The notes below the pieces were generated by a model, which searched no databases, had not been told where the DNA came from, and worked only from the letters and a program-made list of their open reading frames with translations. This document shows, piece after piece, positions 1-8,015 of a stretch of DNA of 64,000 bases. Every line of letters begins with the position of its first letter. The stretch's first letter is position 1. The DNA comes from Daejeonella sp. JGW-45 (GTDB taxonomy: Bacteria; Bacteroidota; Bacteroidia; Sphingobacteriales; Sphingobacteriaceae), in the NCBI RefSeq assembly GCF_029360805.1, contig NZ_JARKNC010000010.1, positions 299,287-363,286 of the forward strand. The letters run 5' to 3'. Position numbers and translations under genes: made by a program.

Positions 1-1
1 A

Positions 2-55
2 CATATGCTGCGCATGCCCATGAGGAGACCCCTGATCAAGTCAGGGGAGAATACC
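2..55 (+). repeat. 54-bp direct repeat, copy 1
   Basis: Bases 2-55 are identical to 239-292, a period of 237 bp. Each copy contains a hairpin with arms CCCCTGA and TCAGGGG. After the copies the sequence diverges but returns to a similar cgatta string, so the duplicated unit may once have been longer. Confidence 0.9.
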
Positions 56-238
56 CCCGCCACCTACGATTAAACGTTGTGAGTGCAGCGCGGTGAGGCT
101 CTTCCCCGATTTAGTCGGGGATCTCGTCAACGACACGCGGCTGCCGCCGCAGTGTTGGCTGGGACATTAAGCTCTACAAACAAAAATTACAGCTATGCCG
201 GAGCTTTGATTCCGGATACATTGAAATACCTCGGCGGG

Positions 239-292
239 CATATGCTGCGCATGCCCATGAGGAGACCCCTGATCAAGTCAGGGGAGAATACC
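239..292 (+). repeat. 54-bp direct repeat, copy 2
   Basis: Second copy of the repeat at 2-55, including the same hairpin (266-284). It ends 38 bp before the first called gene, so the hairpin lies in that gene's upstream region and could end transcription coming from the left. Confidence 0.9.
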
Positions 293-330
293 ACGATTAG
301 ACTTATAAATATTACTTAAAACTCAAAAAA

Positions 331-987
331 ATGGCACACTTACACTCAGGAATTATGGGACCCGTTTCCGGTAAGATCGGAAACCTGGTCTACTATACTT
401 ATCGCGGAAAATGTTATGTCCGCCAGGCGCCGAAGAAAACGAAGAAGCGCCCTACATTAAAGCAAAAGATCCAGCGGGTCAAATTCGGGATAGCGGCCCG
501 GTTCGTTTCGCCGGTAGCGAAGCTGGTGAACTACAGCTACAAACAGTTCAACCGTCGCAAGACAGGGGTAAATGTCCTTATTCGCGATATACTTAACGAC
601 GCGCTCATAGGAAAATACCCCAACTTCGGAATTGATTATTCCCGCGTGGAGTTATTACGGGGCAGCCTGCCCTGGTCTAAAGGCGTCTTATTTCACACAG
701 AGGGCTCCCGCGATCTCGATATCAGCTGGGAGCTATGGGCCGACGGGGCGCACCTGGAAGACGAACTGATCGTTATGACCTACTGGTGCAATGCCCGCAA
801 ATGGCTGTTCGCTGAAGGCGTCGCACAGAGACTTCAAGGATCCTGCACTCTGCACATTGAAGCGCCTATAGACGAAGGTCCTGTCCAGGTCTGGATGGCT
901 TTCCGGTCGCCCGATCGCAGGACTTTCTCGAACAGCGAATTTTTAGGAGAAGTGATCATGCACAAATCGCCATCCTATGAAAACTGA
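331..987 (+). CDS. DUF6266 family protein
   Basis: A 218-residue protein of unknown function. The N-terminus (HSGIMGPVSGKIGNLVYYTY, from about residue 5) fits the start of DUF6266 proteins, a family common in Sphingobacteriia, often in several copies per genome. No signal peptide or membrane helix is visible. The first 60 residues are strongly basic (KKTKKRPTLKQK) and the C-terminal half is rich in aromatic residues and looks like beta-strand. The family's role is not established. The ATG follows an A-rich stretch. Its end overlaps the next gene by 11 bases, so the two are probably translated together. The family call is from memory of the N-terminal pattern. Confidence 0.7.
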   Translation: MAHLHSGIMGPVSGKIGNLVYYTYRGKCYVRQAPKKTKKRPTLKQKIQRVKFGIAARFVSPVAKLVNYSYKQFNRRKTGVNVLIRDILNDALIGKYPNFGIDYSRVELLRGSLPWSKGVLFHTEGSRDLDISWELWADGAHLEDELIVMTYWCNARKWLFAEGVAQRLQGSCTLHIEAPIDEGPVQVWMAFRSPDRRTFSNSEFLGEVIMHKSPSYEN

Positions 988-1636
988 TCGTTTGCAAAAT
1001 GGGGCCGTATGGTTTTACGGTCCCATATTTTTAATTGTCTTTACAGCTACGGTGTATTTGTCACTCGTTACGGAGGCGGCTGGTCTCCAGGAGTCTCCGG
1101 CCAGATTTAAAATCAGGGTAAAGGCGAAAGAGGTGCAGCGGATTTACACTTCCCAGCTGGGAGTACGGGAAAAGGCTTCTAATTCGGGTCCGGCAGTTGA
1201 GCAATACCTGCGCTATGTTAATCTCCCGAAAGGAAATCCATGGTGCGCAGCCTTTGTATGCTGGGTGCTGGGGAAGGCGGGGGTTGATAACCCGCGGACG
1301 GGGTGGTCGCCGGCGTTGTTCCCGGCTAAGAGGGTGATTTGGGAGAGGGCGAAAAGGGAGTTGAAACCCGATAGCTATCGGGAGGGCGATGGTACCCGGG
1401 GTATGGCGGGGCCACGAATGGGTGACGTGTTCGGGATCTATTTCCCTGAAAAGGGGCGTATTGCCCATGTAGGCTTCGTGGATGAATGGGATGGCACCTG
1501 GGTGCTTACCGTGGAAGGGAATACGAATGGGGAGGGGGAAGGATCCCTCGCTTCGCCCGGGATGACGACGGACGGAGTGTACAGGAAGAGGCGGTTGGTG
1601 AGGTCAGTTTTTAGGGTGGCGAGGTACGTCGAGTAG
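977..1636 (+). CDS. CHAP/NlpC-like cysteine peptidoglycan hydrolase
   Basis: A 219-residue protein with a hydrophobic N-terminal segment (about 11-34) that could be a signal peptide or signal anchor, followed by a papain-like amidase/endopeptidase fold. The catalytic set is visible: Cys in PWCAAFVCW (about residue 90), His in RIAHVGFV (about 163), and an acidic/Asn position in VEGNTN. Such enzymes cut peptide bonds in peptidoglycan in the periplasm. The stretch ELKPDSYREGDGTRG lies between two core motifs and is encoded by a 16-bp palindrome that also occurs at 55716, so a repeat appears to have been taken up in frame. It overlaps the upstream gene, and a lipoprotein-like gene follows. A lysis or wall-remodelling role is inference. 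Confidence 0.75.
   Translation: MKTDRLQNGAVWFYGPIFLIVFTATVYLSLVTEAAGLQESPARFKIRVKAKEVQRIYTSQLGVREKASNSGPAVEQYLRYVNLPKGNPWCAAFVCWVLGKAGVDNPRTGWSPALFPAKRVIWERAKRELKPDSYREGDGTRGMAGPRMGDVFGIYFPEKGRIAHVGFVDEWDGTWVLTVEGNTNGEGEGSLASPGMTTDGVYRKRRLVRSVFRVARYVE
1358..1382. repeat. Palindromic repeat inside a coding sequence
   Basis: Bases 1367-1382 form a perfect 16-bp palindrome, CCCGATAGCTATCGGG. With nine flanking bases on the left (25 bp in all) it is identical to 55707-55731, which is intergenic. Here it lies in frame within the peptidoglycan hydrolase gene. Confidence 0.9.
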
Positions 1637-1687
1637 TATCATGTAGCAAGACATTACTCAGCACCGTTACGGGGGCCGCCATCAAAA

Positions 1688-1712
1688 GGTGAAAACTGAA
1701 AACTGAAAGTGG
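1688..1712. repeat. Purine-rich GAAAACT repeat
   Basis: A short run of GAAAACT/GAAAGTGG units between two genes. The same units form a long array at 55610-55753, so this belongs to a dispersed intergenic repeat family. Confidence 0.8.
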
Positions 1713-1723
1713 CTGGGCGGAGA

Positions 1724-1735
1724 TTTGACGTCAAA
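1724..1735. promoter_or_regulatory. 12-bp perfect palindrome, possible operator
   Basis: TTTGACGTCAAA is a perfect palindrome 59-70 bp upstream of the gene at 1794. A dimeric regulator could bind it, but nothing else supports this and no good promoter core was found beside it. Confidence 0.25.
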
Positions 1736-1793
1736 CTTTTGCTTCCTCTGCGCTTAAGGAGCCTTTGCAACCTCCACGTTTACCCGCCGCACC

Positions 1794-2333
1794 ATGTTAA
1801 TCAAAAACACTATGAAAAAATTAAAGATCGTTATCAGAACAGTATCTTTTAGCCTCGTTATGCTAAGCTTTGGTTCCTGTCGTATCAAAAATCTCGACAA
1901 GCAATCCCTCCGGGTTATAGACCGCCAATCAACAGATCTCAGCATCCGGCACATGCAAGATGAAAATTACGAAGGCCAGAGGTTCGTTTCCATTAGGGAT
2001 TCCGGAGATTATCAATATCGCGTAAACATCTTTCCTGCCAGTACATTTAGCTTTTCCATACAAGATGGTTTTAAAGGAAATGCTTCCCGGATAGAGGTTC
2101 TTGGAAGGAACCGGCAGACAAAGATTGTGTCTGACAGCAACTCATTTTACATAGGGCGGCAAACTGAAATGCTATACGACCGGGAAAGTGAAAGCAAGAC
2201 GACGGCGGTATCGCGGGCGAAGAATTTGGAAAAGAGGAAGAGTAGTATACTGCCTTATCTTTTAGGTCTTGTCCTAGGGGTTGTGGCAGTATGGTTGGGC
2301 TGGAGGGTGTGGAAGAGGGACTTCCAAGAGTAG
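1794..2333 (+). CDS. Lipoprotein-like protein with C-terminal membrane helix
   Basis: A 179-residue protein not assigned to a family. It has a basic start, a hydrophobic stretch and a plausible lipobox ending at Cys29 (LSFGSC), then a polar middle (about 30-148). Near the end are a charged segment (RAKNLEKRK), one hydrophobic helix (about 151-170) and a basic tail. This topology would tie the outer membrane (lipid) to the inner membrane (helix), as unimolecular phage spanins do. An internal ATG at 1812 (MKKLKI) is an equally good start. It follows a peptidoglycan hydrolase gene after 157 bp. If the lipobox is not used, it is simply a protein with two membrane anchors. Confidence 0.55.
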   Translation: MLIKNTMKKLKIVIRTVSFSLVMLSFGSCRIKNLDKQSLRVIDRQSTDLSIRHMQDENYEGQRFVSIRDSGDYQYRVNIFPASTFSFSIQDGFKGNASRIEVLGRNRQTKIVSDSNSFYIGRQTEMLYDRESESKTTAVSRAKNLEKRKSSILPYLLGLVLGVVAVWLGWRVWKRDFQE

Positions 2334-2421
2334 AACGCAGATTTCTAAAAAGGAAGGAATGTAGCTATACGATGGAAACCATTTATCTCAAATTCCATAC
2401 CTTTACTTCTCAAACAGCCCA

Positions 2422-3291
2422 ATGAAAGGAATTATCCTCGCCGGCGGATCCGGCACACGTTTGCACCCGTTAACCCTGGCCGTTAGTAAGCAATTGATGC
2501 CGGTTTACGATAAGCCGATGATCTATTACCCCTTGTCTACTTTCATGCAAGCAGGCATCAATGAGGTATTGATCATTTCCACGCCGCATGATCTTCCTCA
2601 TTTTGAGAAACTCCTGGGAGACGGCAGCCGGATCGGCTGTAAATTCTCCTATGCAGAGCAGGCGGTACCTAACGGACTTGCCCAGGCTTTCGTTATAGGC
2701 GAAGAATTTATCGGTGATGATGATGTCGCCCTGATCCTGGGTGACAACATCTTTCACGGCGATTCTATAAGTAACCTTCTGCCCACCATTAAGAACCCCG
2801 AAGGAGGGGTGGTATTTGCTTACCAGGTTTCCGACCCGGAGCGGTATGGGGTGGTTGAGTTTGATAACGATTTTAACGCCCTTTCCATAGAAGAGAAGCC
2901 GGCTAAACCGAAATCTAATTACGCAGTGCCAGGATTATATTTTTATAATAACTCGGTGGTTGAGGTGGCAAAAAACATCCAGCCATCGGCAAGGGGCGAA
3001 TATGAGATAACCGATGTAAACAAGCATTACCTGGAACAGGGTAAGCTGAAAGTCGGCGTTTTGAGCCGCGGAACCGCCTGGCTGGATACCGGAACTTTTA
3101 ATTCATTGATGCAGGCCGGTCAGTTTGTGCAGGTTATTGAGGAGAGGCAGGGTCTGAAGATCGGGTGTATCGAGGAGGTGGCGTATGAGATGGGGTTTAT
3201 TGATGCACAAGAGTTGAGGAAATTGGCGGAGCCACTGAGAAAGAGTGGGTATGGGGAGTATTTGGTGGGGTTGATAGATGGAAATCATTGA
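2422..3291 (+). CDS. rfbA: Glucose-1-phosphate thymidylyltransferase RmlA
   Basis: Makes dTDP-glucose from dTTP and glucose-1-phosphate in the cytoplasm, the first step towards dTDP-rhamnose and dTDP-3-amino sugars. At 289 residues it has the usual length. The nucleotide-binding motif [11 protein letters not shown] starts at about residue 8, followed by [44 protein letters not shown] and [10 protein letters not shown]. No rmlB, rmlC or rmlD lies in the window, so dTDP-rhamnose cannot be inferred from here alone. The FdtA/FdtB pair at 6915-8384 uses a product downstream of this enzyme and of RmlB. Confidence 0.95.
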   Translation: MKGIILAGGSGTRLHPLTLAVSKQLMPVYDKPMIYYPLSTFMQAGINEVLIISTPHDLPHFEKLLGDGSRIGCKFSYAEQAVPNGLAQAFVIGEEFIGDDDVALILGDNIFHGDSISNLLPTIKNPEGGVVFAYQVSDPERYGVVEFDNDFNALSIEEKPAKPKSNYAVPGLYFYNNSVVEVAKNIQPSARGEYEITDVNKHYLEQGKLKVGVLSRGTAWLDTGTFNSLMQAGQFVQVIEERQGLKIGCIEEVAYEMGFIDAQELRKLAEPLRKSGYGEYLVGLIDGNH

Positions 3292-3388
3292 GTCATGGTC
3301 AGTGATAAGTATTTAGTGACCGGGATTCAGGGATCAGCTTCCGCGGTCTTTAACGGGACGAAGGTACTAAGCTTAAATCAGGACTTTT

Positions 3389-4141
3389 ATGTTCTTTATC
3401 CTTTCTAAAGTTCTCGATTTTTTATTGTCCCCGCTAGTGTGGATCATGCTTCTTTTCCTGGGAAGCTTCATAATTCGAAAATCTGTTCTTAAAGATCGAT
3501 TGGTCTATTCCGGGATTGCTCTTCTAATACTATTTAGCAATCCTTTCCTGGCTGGAGAAGCTTTCCGGGCATGGGAAGGAGAACCGCAGCCTTTAAAGAA
3601 TATTGGCAGTTACGACACTGGGATAGTATTGACCGGTGTGGCCTTCAATAGATCTTCCGCACCGGATAGAGTGTTCTTTTCGAAAGGTGCGGACCGCGTT
3701 TTACACGCCATACAATTATATAAGATTGGGAAAATCACGCGAATCCTGATTACCGGAGGTTCGAGCTCGCTCACAAAGAAAAATATCCCTGAATCGGTTA
3801 GATTGAAAGAGGTGATGTTATATAGCGGAGTGCCCGACTCGGTCATTTATATTGAAAGTAAGTCTCGTAATACACGTGAGAGTGCCGCATATACTAAGCA
3901 GTTAGTCGATAGCATACAAATCGCATCGAAATCACTGTTGATCACTTCTGCTTTTCATATACCTCGCTCGCTTGGCTGCTTCAGGAAAGTTGGCTTGAAA
4001 GTGGATGGTTATGGTGTAGATTATTATACAAGAGATCGGTCTTTTAATCTAATTCCCAGTGTAAATGCGTTACACTTATGGACGGTATTGATTCATGAAT
4101 TGGTGGGGTATGGAACTTACAAAGCTGTAGGTTATCTCTGA
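3389..4141 (+). CDS. DUF218 (SanA/YdcF/ElyC-like) membrane protein
   Basis: A 250-residue protein with two N-terminal membrane helices (about 5-22 and 36-52) and a DUF218 domain. Visible motifs include DTGIVLTGV near residue 75, ITRILITGGSSS (about 112-125) and LLITSAFHIPRS (about 183-194). E. coli ElyC and SanA belong to this family and affect envelope integrity and polyprenyl-phosphate use; the exact reaction is unsettled. It stands alone, 97 bp after rfbA and 167 bp before a glycosyltransferase. A role in recycling lipid carrier for the nearby glycan genes is plausible but inferred. Confidence 0.8.
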   Translation: MFFILSKVLDFLLSPLVWIMLLFLGSFIIRKSVLKDRLVYSGIALLILFSNPFLAGEAFRAWEGEPQPLKNIGSYDTGIVLTGVAFNRSSAPDRVFFSKGADRVLHAIQLYKIGKITRILITGGSSSLTKKNIPESVRLKEVMLYSGVPDSVIYIESKSRNTRESAAYTKQLVDSIQIASKSLLITSAFHIPRSLGCFRKVGLKVDGYGVDYYTRDRSFNLIPSVNALHLWTVLIHELVGYGTYKAVGYL

Positions 4142-4308
4142 GGGGGTAAAATGGGAATAAATTTCACCCTGCCACAGCCTAATTTATTTTTGAGACATTC
4201 GTATATCCCAAATAATGTATATTAATCAAAGAACCGAAAGACACTTTAACCTTTTTTTGATATTATTGCCCTGCTAAAACCCTTTTAAGTAGAACGCCGT
4301 GAACGTTG

Positions 4309-5007
4309 ATGAACGATAGTCTGAGCATTTTTATGCCATTTTATAATGATGCCGGCACGGTGAAGAAAATGATCAGCGAAGCCTATTATTATGGTGGTAA
4401 GCTTACTAATGATCTCGAAGTGGTTGCTGTCAATGATGGCAGCACGGATCATACATTAAAAGAGCTTAAGCAAATGCGAAAACAGTTCCCGGCTCTCAAG
4501 ATTGTCTTTCATAAAAAAAACCGGGGATATGGGGGGGCATTGAGATCGGGCATCTCCAATACCACAAAAAAATGGGTCTTTTATACAGATGGCGATGCCC
4601 AGTATCACTTTGATGAGCTTGAAAAGCTTTGGTTAATGCGGAATGACTGCGATGTCGTGAACGGATATAAACTGCACCGTTCTGATAACCTTGTGCGAAA
4701 GGTTGTCGGCTCTTTATATAGCCGGGTAGTTAAAAGTATCTTCAAAACCCCGATCACAGATGTCGACTGTGATTTCCGGTTAATAAACGGCAGCGTTCTC
4801 CGATCGCTTGACCTTAAATGCAGCAGCGGCGCTATTACCGTAGAGCTGGTCAAAAAGCTTTACTCGAAAACAAAGAAATTCAAGGAAATTGGGGTCAATC
4901 ATTATTCACGCGAGTATGGCCGTTCAACATTTTTTACACCGGTTAATATTTTCAGCACGGTGAAAGAGGAGATTAGTTTGTTGAAGGAATTTCGGAGAAA
5001 GGGGTGA
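4309..5007 (+). CDS. GT2 glycosyltransferase, DPM1-like
   Basis: A 232-residue GT-A enzyme without membrane helices, resembling polyprenyl-phosphate sugar transferases (DPM1/GtrB catalytic part). It shows FMPFYNDAGTV near the start, VVAVNDGSTDHTL, the RGYGGALRSGI motif, and the metal-binding DGDAQ. It probably moves one sugar from a nucleotide to undecaprenyl phosphate. The reading frame can start at TTG 4306, but ATG 4309 gives the natural N-terminus. Homopolymers A8 (4513-4520) and G7 (4531-4537) lie inside. The next gene encodes a multi-pass GT-C-like protein, the kind that uses a lipid-linked sugar donor, 7 bp downstream. Confidence 0.85.
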   Translation: MNDSLSIFMPFYNDAGTVKKMISEAYYYGGKLTNDLEVVAVNDGSTDHTLKELKQMRKQFPALKIVFHKKNRGYGGALRSGISNTTKKWVFYTDGDAQYHFDELEKLWLMRNDCDVVNGYKLHRSDNLVRKVVGSLYSRVVKSIFKTPITDVDCDFRLINGSVLRSLDLKCSSGAITVELVKKLYSKTKKFKEIGVNHYSREYGRSTFFTPVNIFSTVKEEISLLKEFRRKG

Positions 5008-5014
5008 TGCAGCA

Positions 5015-6127
5015 ATGAGAACCATATTGACGATAAATAGAAGTCATTTTTTTCAGATCTGCCTTGTTTTTGTTATTACGAGATTGCTTATTATGATTAT
5101 GGGAGCCCTCAGTTATTCGATGTTTCCGGAGAACGGGGAAGTCCACAAAAAAAAGACAATTACCGAAGCACTGGATATCCGAAATACCTGGGACCGGTTT
5201 GATTCAGGCTGGTATGAAAAATTAGCCCGGGAAGGTTACCCGCAACGGCAGTTTACCGATAAGGACCAGGAGACCTGGGGGTTTATGCCCCTGTATCCGG
5301 CGGTAATGAGTATAGTTTCAGGGATTACTGGCCTGAGTTTATTCACAAGTGGCCTGCTTATATCGAACTTTTGCACCTTTCTTGCGATGCTTTTTCTTTA
5401 TAAACTCTCTGAGGAGAAATTTGGAAAAGGTATTCGAACGGTCACCTTGCTCATGATATCGGCGGGAGGCTTTTACCTGAATATTGTGTATCCATCGGGC
5501 CTGTTCGTGCTGCTTACAACAATAGTATTTTATTTTTCGTACAAAGAAAAGTTTGCCTGGGCTCTGATCATTGCTGGTTTGGCTTCGGTTACCAGGATCC
5601 AGGGCTGTCTGCTGCTCATAATTCCTGGTATAGAAATTTTGTTGAAATACCGTCAAAGCAGTTACAAGTTCCTTCCGGCCGTTCTGTTGGGCTTGCTGCC
5701 CATGATTTCTCTAATGTTCTACCTCTACCTTACATCCGGCGAGCCACTCGCTTTTATAAAGATACAGCATGCCTGGGGAAGTTCAGACCTTTTTCCATTA
5801 CAGGGATTTTTGAGTGTCTTTAGCGGTGTACGGCCCGGCGGTTCGTTAACCAATGCTTGCTTCTGGGTTATTATACTCGGCTCAGTACTTTATTGTTATA
5901 AACGGCTACCTCTCTCTTATATTATTTTTACCGTATTGTATGTCCTGATATCAACCAGTAACGAATTGCTGTATGGTTCTGCACGGTATATGTTAGGAAT
6001 GTTGCCGGTGTTTATCGCGATTAGTATAAGTCCTTATTATATAAGGCAGATATTTATTCTGATCAATATACTTTTCCTCTCCCTCATGATCAGCGCCTTC
6101 GTCACTAATACCATGACCTTCCTATGA
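5015..6127 (+). CDS. PIG-V-like multi-pass glycosyltransferase
   Basis: A 370-residue integral membrane protein with about eight to ten helices. The first extracytoplasmic loop has RNTWDRFDSGWYEKLAREGY and then WGFMPLYP. Acidic residues at this place and the PLYP motif are typical of PIG-V mannosyltransferases and their bacterial relatives, which are GT-C fold enzymes using polyprenyl-phosphate sugars. It sits between a DPM1-like transferase, which could make its donor, and a methyltransferase whose ATG overlaps its stop. It probably adds a side sugar to a periplasmic acceptor. The acceptor is unknown. Confidence 0.7.
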   Translation: MRTILTINRSHFFQICLVFVITRLLIMIMGALSYSMFPENGEVHKKKTITEALDIRNTWDRFDSGWYEKLAREGYPQRQFTDKDQETWGFMPLYPAVMSIVSGITGLSLFTSGLLISNFCTFLAMLFLYKLSEEKFGKGIRTVTLLMISAGGFYLNIVYPSGLFVLLTTIVFYFSYKEKFAWALIIAGLASVTRIQGCLLLIIPGIEILLKYRQSSYKFLPAVLLGLLPMISLMFYLYLTSGEPLAFIKIQHAWGSSDLFPLQGFLSVFSGVRPGGSLTNACFWVIILGSVLYCYKRLPLSYIIFTVLYVLISTSNELLYGSARYMLGMLPVFIAISISPYYIRQIFILINILFLSLMISAFVTNTMTFL

Positions 6128-6903
6128 GCAGCCTGATGCACTCCTCAGAGTATAGCCTGATGCACCGTTCAGAAGAGAAGCTATGGTGGTATATCGGAAT
6201 GAGGGATGTTTTAAAGCATTACATCAAAAGATACTCATTTCAGCAGGCTCGGATCCTTGATGCGGGTTGCGGTACCGGGAAAAATATGGAATTTCTGATC
6301 TCGCTTGGTTATGATAATATCGTGGGGATTGACTATTCAGAAGAGGCGATTGACTTTTGCCATAAAAGGAACCTGCAACAGGCACAGTATGGTTCCATTA
6401 CCGAAATAGCTTTTTCCGGCGACTCTTTTGATGTGGTTTATTGCATGGATGTATTAGGCAGCCTTGATGAGGATGAAAGGATGATCGCGGTAACCGAAAT
6501 GCTGAGGGTGTTAAAGCCTGGAGGGCTATTGATAGCTAACTCCGCTTCACTGGAAATTTTCCGTTCGCAGCATGATGAGGTTGCAAATATTAAAAAGCGT
6601 TTCAAAAAAGCGGAGTTTCGGAGTTTGTTTAAGCAATACGACTCAGGCTTGAAAAAACTTACTTACAGGGTATTCCTGCTTTCTCCTTTGGTCTTGTTAT
6701 TCAAAGCCGGAAAAAATCTTTTAAGGACATTAGGGCCGGCCACAGGGCCACAGTCCGATCAGGTGATATTTCCATTGGGGATTAATTGGTGTTTGACACA
6801 GATCCAGTTATTAGAAAATCGCCTCTTGAAATATTTTAATTTTCCATTCGGCTCGTCAGTATTCATTGTTCTCATTAAATCTGAGGGTTCACGTGAATCC
6901 TGA
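6124..6903 (+). CDS. Class I SAM-dependent methyltransferase
   Basis: A 259-residue Rossmann-fold methyltransferase. Motif I is ILDAGCGTGKNMEFL at about residue 41, the acidic end of strand 2 is in VGIDYSEEAI, and VVYCMDVLGSLDEDERM and LKPGGLLIANS follow. The C-terminal hydrophobic stretch (VFLLSPLVLLFKAG) could rest on the membrane. Its start overlaps the PIG-V-like gene by four bases (ATGA). A target on a sugar or lipid-linked sugar is likely from context. It ends only 11 bp from the convergent fdtB-like gene, with no evident terminator between. Confidence 0.85.
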   Translation: MSSLMHSSEYSLMHRSEEKLWWYIGMRDVLKHYIKRYSFQQARILDAGCGTGKNMEFLISLGYDNIVGIDYSEEAIDFCHKRNLQQAQYGSITEIAFSGDSFDVVYCMDVLGSLDEDERMIAVTEMLRVLKPGGLLIANSASLEIFRSQHDEVANIKKRFKKAEFRSLFKQYDSGLKKLTYRVFLLSPLVLLFKAGKNLLRTLGPATGPQSDQVIFPLGINWCLTQIQLLENRLLKYFNFPFGSSVFIVLIKSEGSRES

Positions 6904-6914
6904 CGATATTTTTC

Positions 6915-8015
6915 TCAGCCCTCTGATCTATAACTATTCAGAGCTTCAGCTATATATTCTGCATCCCTTTTTGTATGAATAATCGAAACAGGTAAACTTA
7001 AGGTGGTCCGGTGGATCTCGTCCGCTATCGGGAAGTGCAAGCCCCCGAATAATCCGTTGCAGGCAGTTTGCCTGTGAGGAGCCAGTGGATAATGAACCTC
7101 TGTCTTTATACCGTTTGCCAGTAGATATTGCCTGAGACCATCTCTTTTGTCATGCCTGATATTGAATATATGCCAAACATCGGCTATGTTTTTCTGAACT
7201 ATAGGCAGGATAATGGATTTATTACTGATGGTGCTAAGATAAATGTTAGCGAGGCTCACTTTGTGGCTGTTAAGATCGTCGAGGTGACGGAGTTTAATCC
7301 GGAGGAATGCGGCTTGTAGTTCGTCCAGTCTTGAATTAATACCAGTATATTTGTTATAATATTTCTTATCAGAGCCATAATTGCGAAGGGCTCTGAGCTT
7401 CTCTGCCAATTCTTCATTATCGGTGATAATAGCGCCGGCGTCACCAAGTGCTCCAAGGTTTTTAGTCGGATAAAAGCTAAATGCTCCCATGATACCGAAC
7501 GTCCCAACCTTCTTGCCTTGAAAGGTTGCCCCGTGAGCCTGGGCGCAGTCTTCGATCAGATGAAGATCATGTAGATCGGTTATAGCTTTGATAGCATCCA
7601 TTTCACAAGGCTTACCATACAGATGCACGACTATTATTGCTTTAGTTGCAGAACTTAAGTGTCGTTTAATCTGATGGGGATCTATGTTGTATGTAGTGAT
7701 CCGCGGCTCTACCAAGACCGGTTTTAGACCTGCTTGTAATATGCTGAATATTGTAGCGATATAGGTATTTGAGGGTACCAATACTTCTGATCCTTTAGGC
7801 AAGTCCAGCGCTATGAGGGAGAGATATAAGGCATCCAAACCCGAAGCTACTCCAATGCAAAATTTGCTCCCGCAGTATTTCGCAAATTCATTTTCAAAAT
7901 GTTCTACTTCACTGTCAAGTATGTACCGGCCCTTTTTGATAAATTCTTTAAAGACCTCGCCGAAGCTTTCCTCAAAACGTGAATTTACCTTATTTAGATT
8001 TTCGTACTCGATCAT
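6915..8015 (-). CDS. fdtB: dTDP-3-keto-6-deoxyhexose aminotransferase, FdtB/QdtB-like
   Basis: A 366-residue DegT/DnrJ/EryC1 PLP enzyme. The PLP lysine is Lys185 in [14 protein letters not shown], and the motifs [21 protein letters not shown] and [17 protein letters not shown] are all present. The NLGALGDAG pattern is typical of 3-aminotransferases acting on dTDP-3-keto-6-deoxyhexoses (FdtB, QdtB). The start directly abuts the stop of the FdtA-like gene, so both belong to one minus-strand operon. The product would be dTDP-Fuc3N or dTDP-Qui3N; the sequence alone does not decide which. Confidence 0.85.
   Translation of the reverse strand: MIEYENLNKVNSRFEESFGEVFKEFIKKGRYILDSEVEHFENEFAKYCGSKFCIGVASGLDALYLSLIALDLPKGSEVLVPSNTYIATIFSILQAGLKPVLVEPRITTYNIDPHQIKRHLSSATKAIIVVHLYGKPCEMDAIKAITDLHDLHLIEDCAQAHGATFQGKKVGTFGIMGAFSFYPTKNLGALGDAGAIITDNEELAEKLRALRNYGSDKKYYNKYTGINSRLDELQAAFLRIKLRHLDDLNSHKVSLANIYLSTISNKSIILPIVQKNIADVWHIFNIRHDKRDGLRQYLLANGIKTEVHYPLAPHRQTACNGLFGGLHFPIADEIHRTTLSLPVSIIHTKRDAEYIAEALNSYRSEG

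Larger units (their letters stand above)
1..330. other. Repeat-rich left end, no recognised gene
   Basis: No convincing protein is encoded here. The stretch carries two copies of a 54-bp repeat and three small hairpins. Two hairpins (29-47 and 266-284) have 7-bp arms CCCCTGA/TCAGGGG around loop TCAAG. The third (104-120) has 6-bp arms CCCCGA/TCGGGG around loop TTTAG. A 78-residue reading frame spanning 83-319 is Arg/Ala-rich and runs straight through the repeats, so I do not call it. The stretch may be a decayed gene end rearranged by repeats. Confidence 0.6.

Noticed and set aside
1-240. Possible remnant of a tyrosine recombinase (a WLGH-like string followed by a stop)
   Set aside because: Only a few residues fit, no catalytic Arg or Tyr can be placed, and the frame is broken.
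83-319. 78-residue reading frame at the left end
   Set aside because: Biased composition, runs through the 54-bp repeat and a hairpin, and resembles no protein I know.
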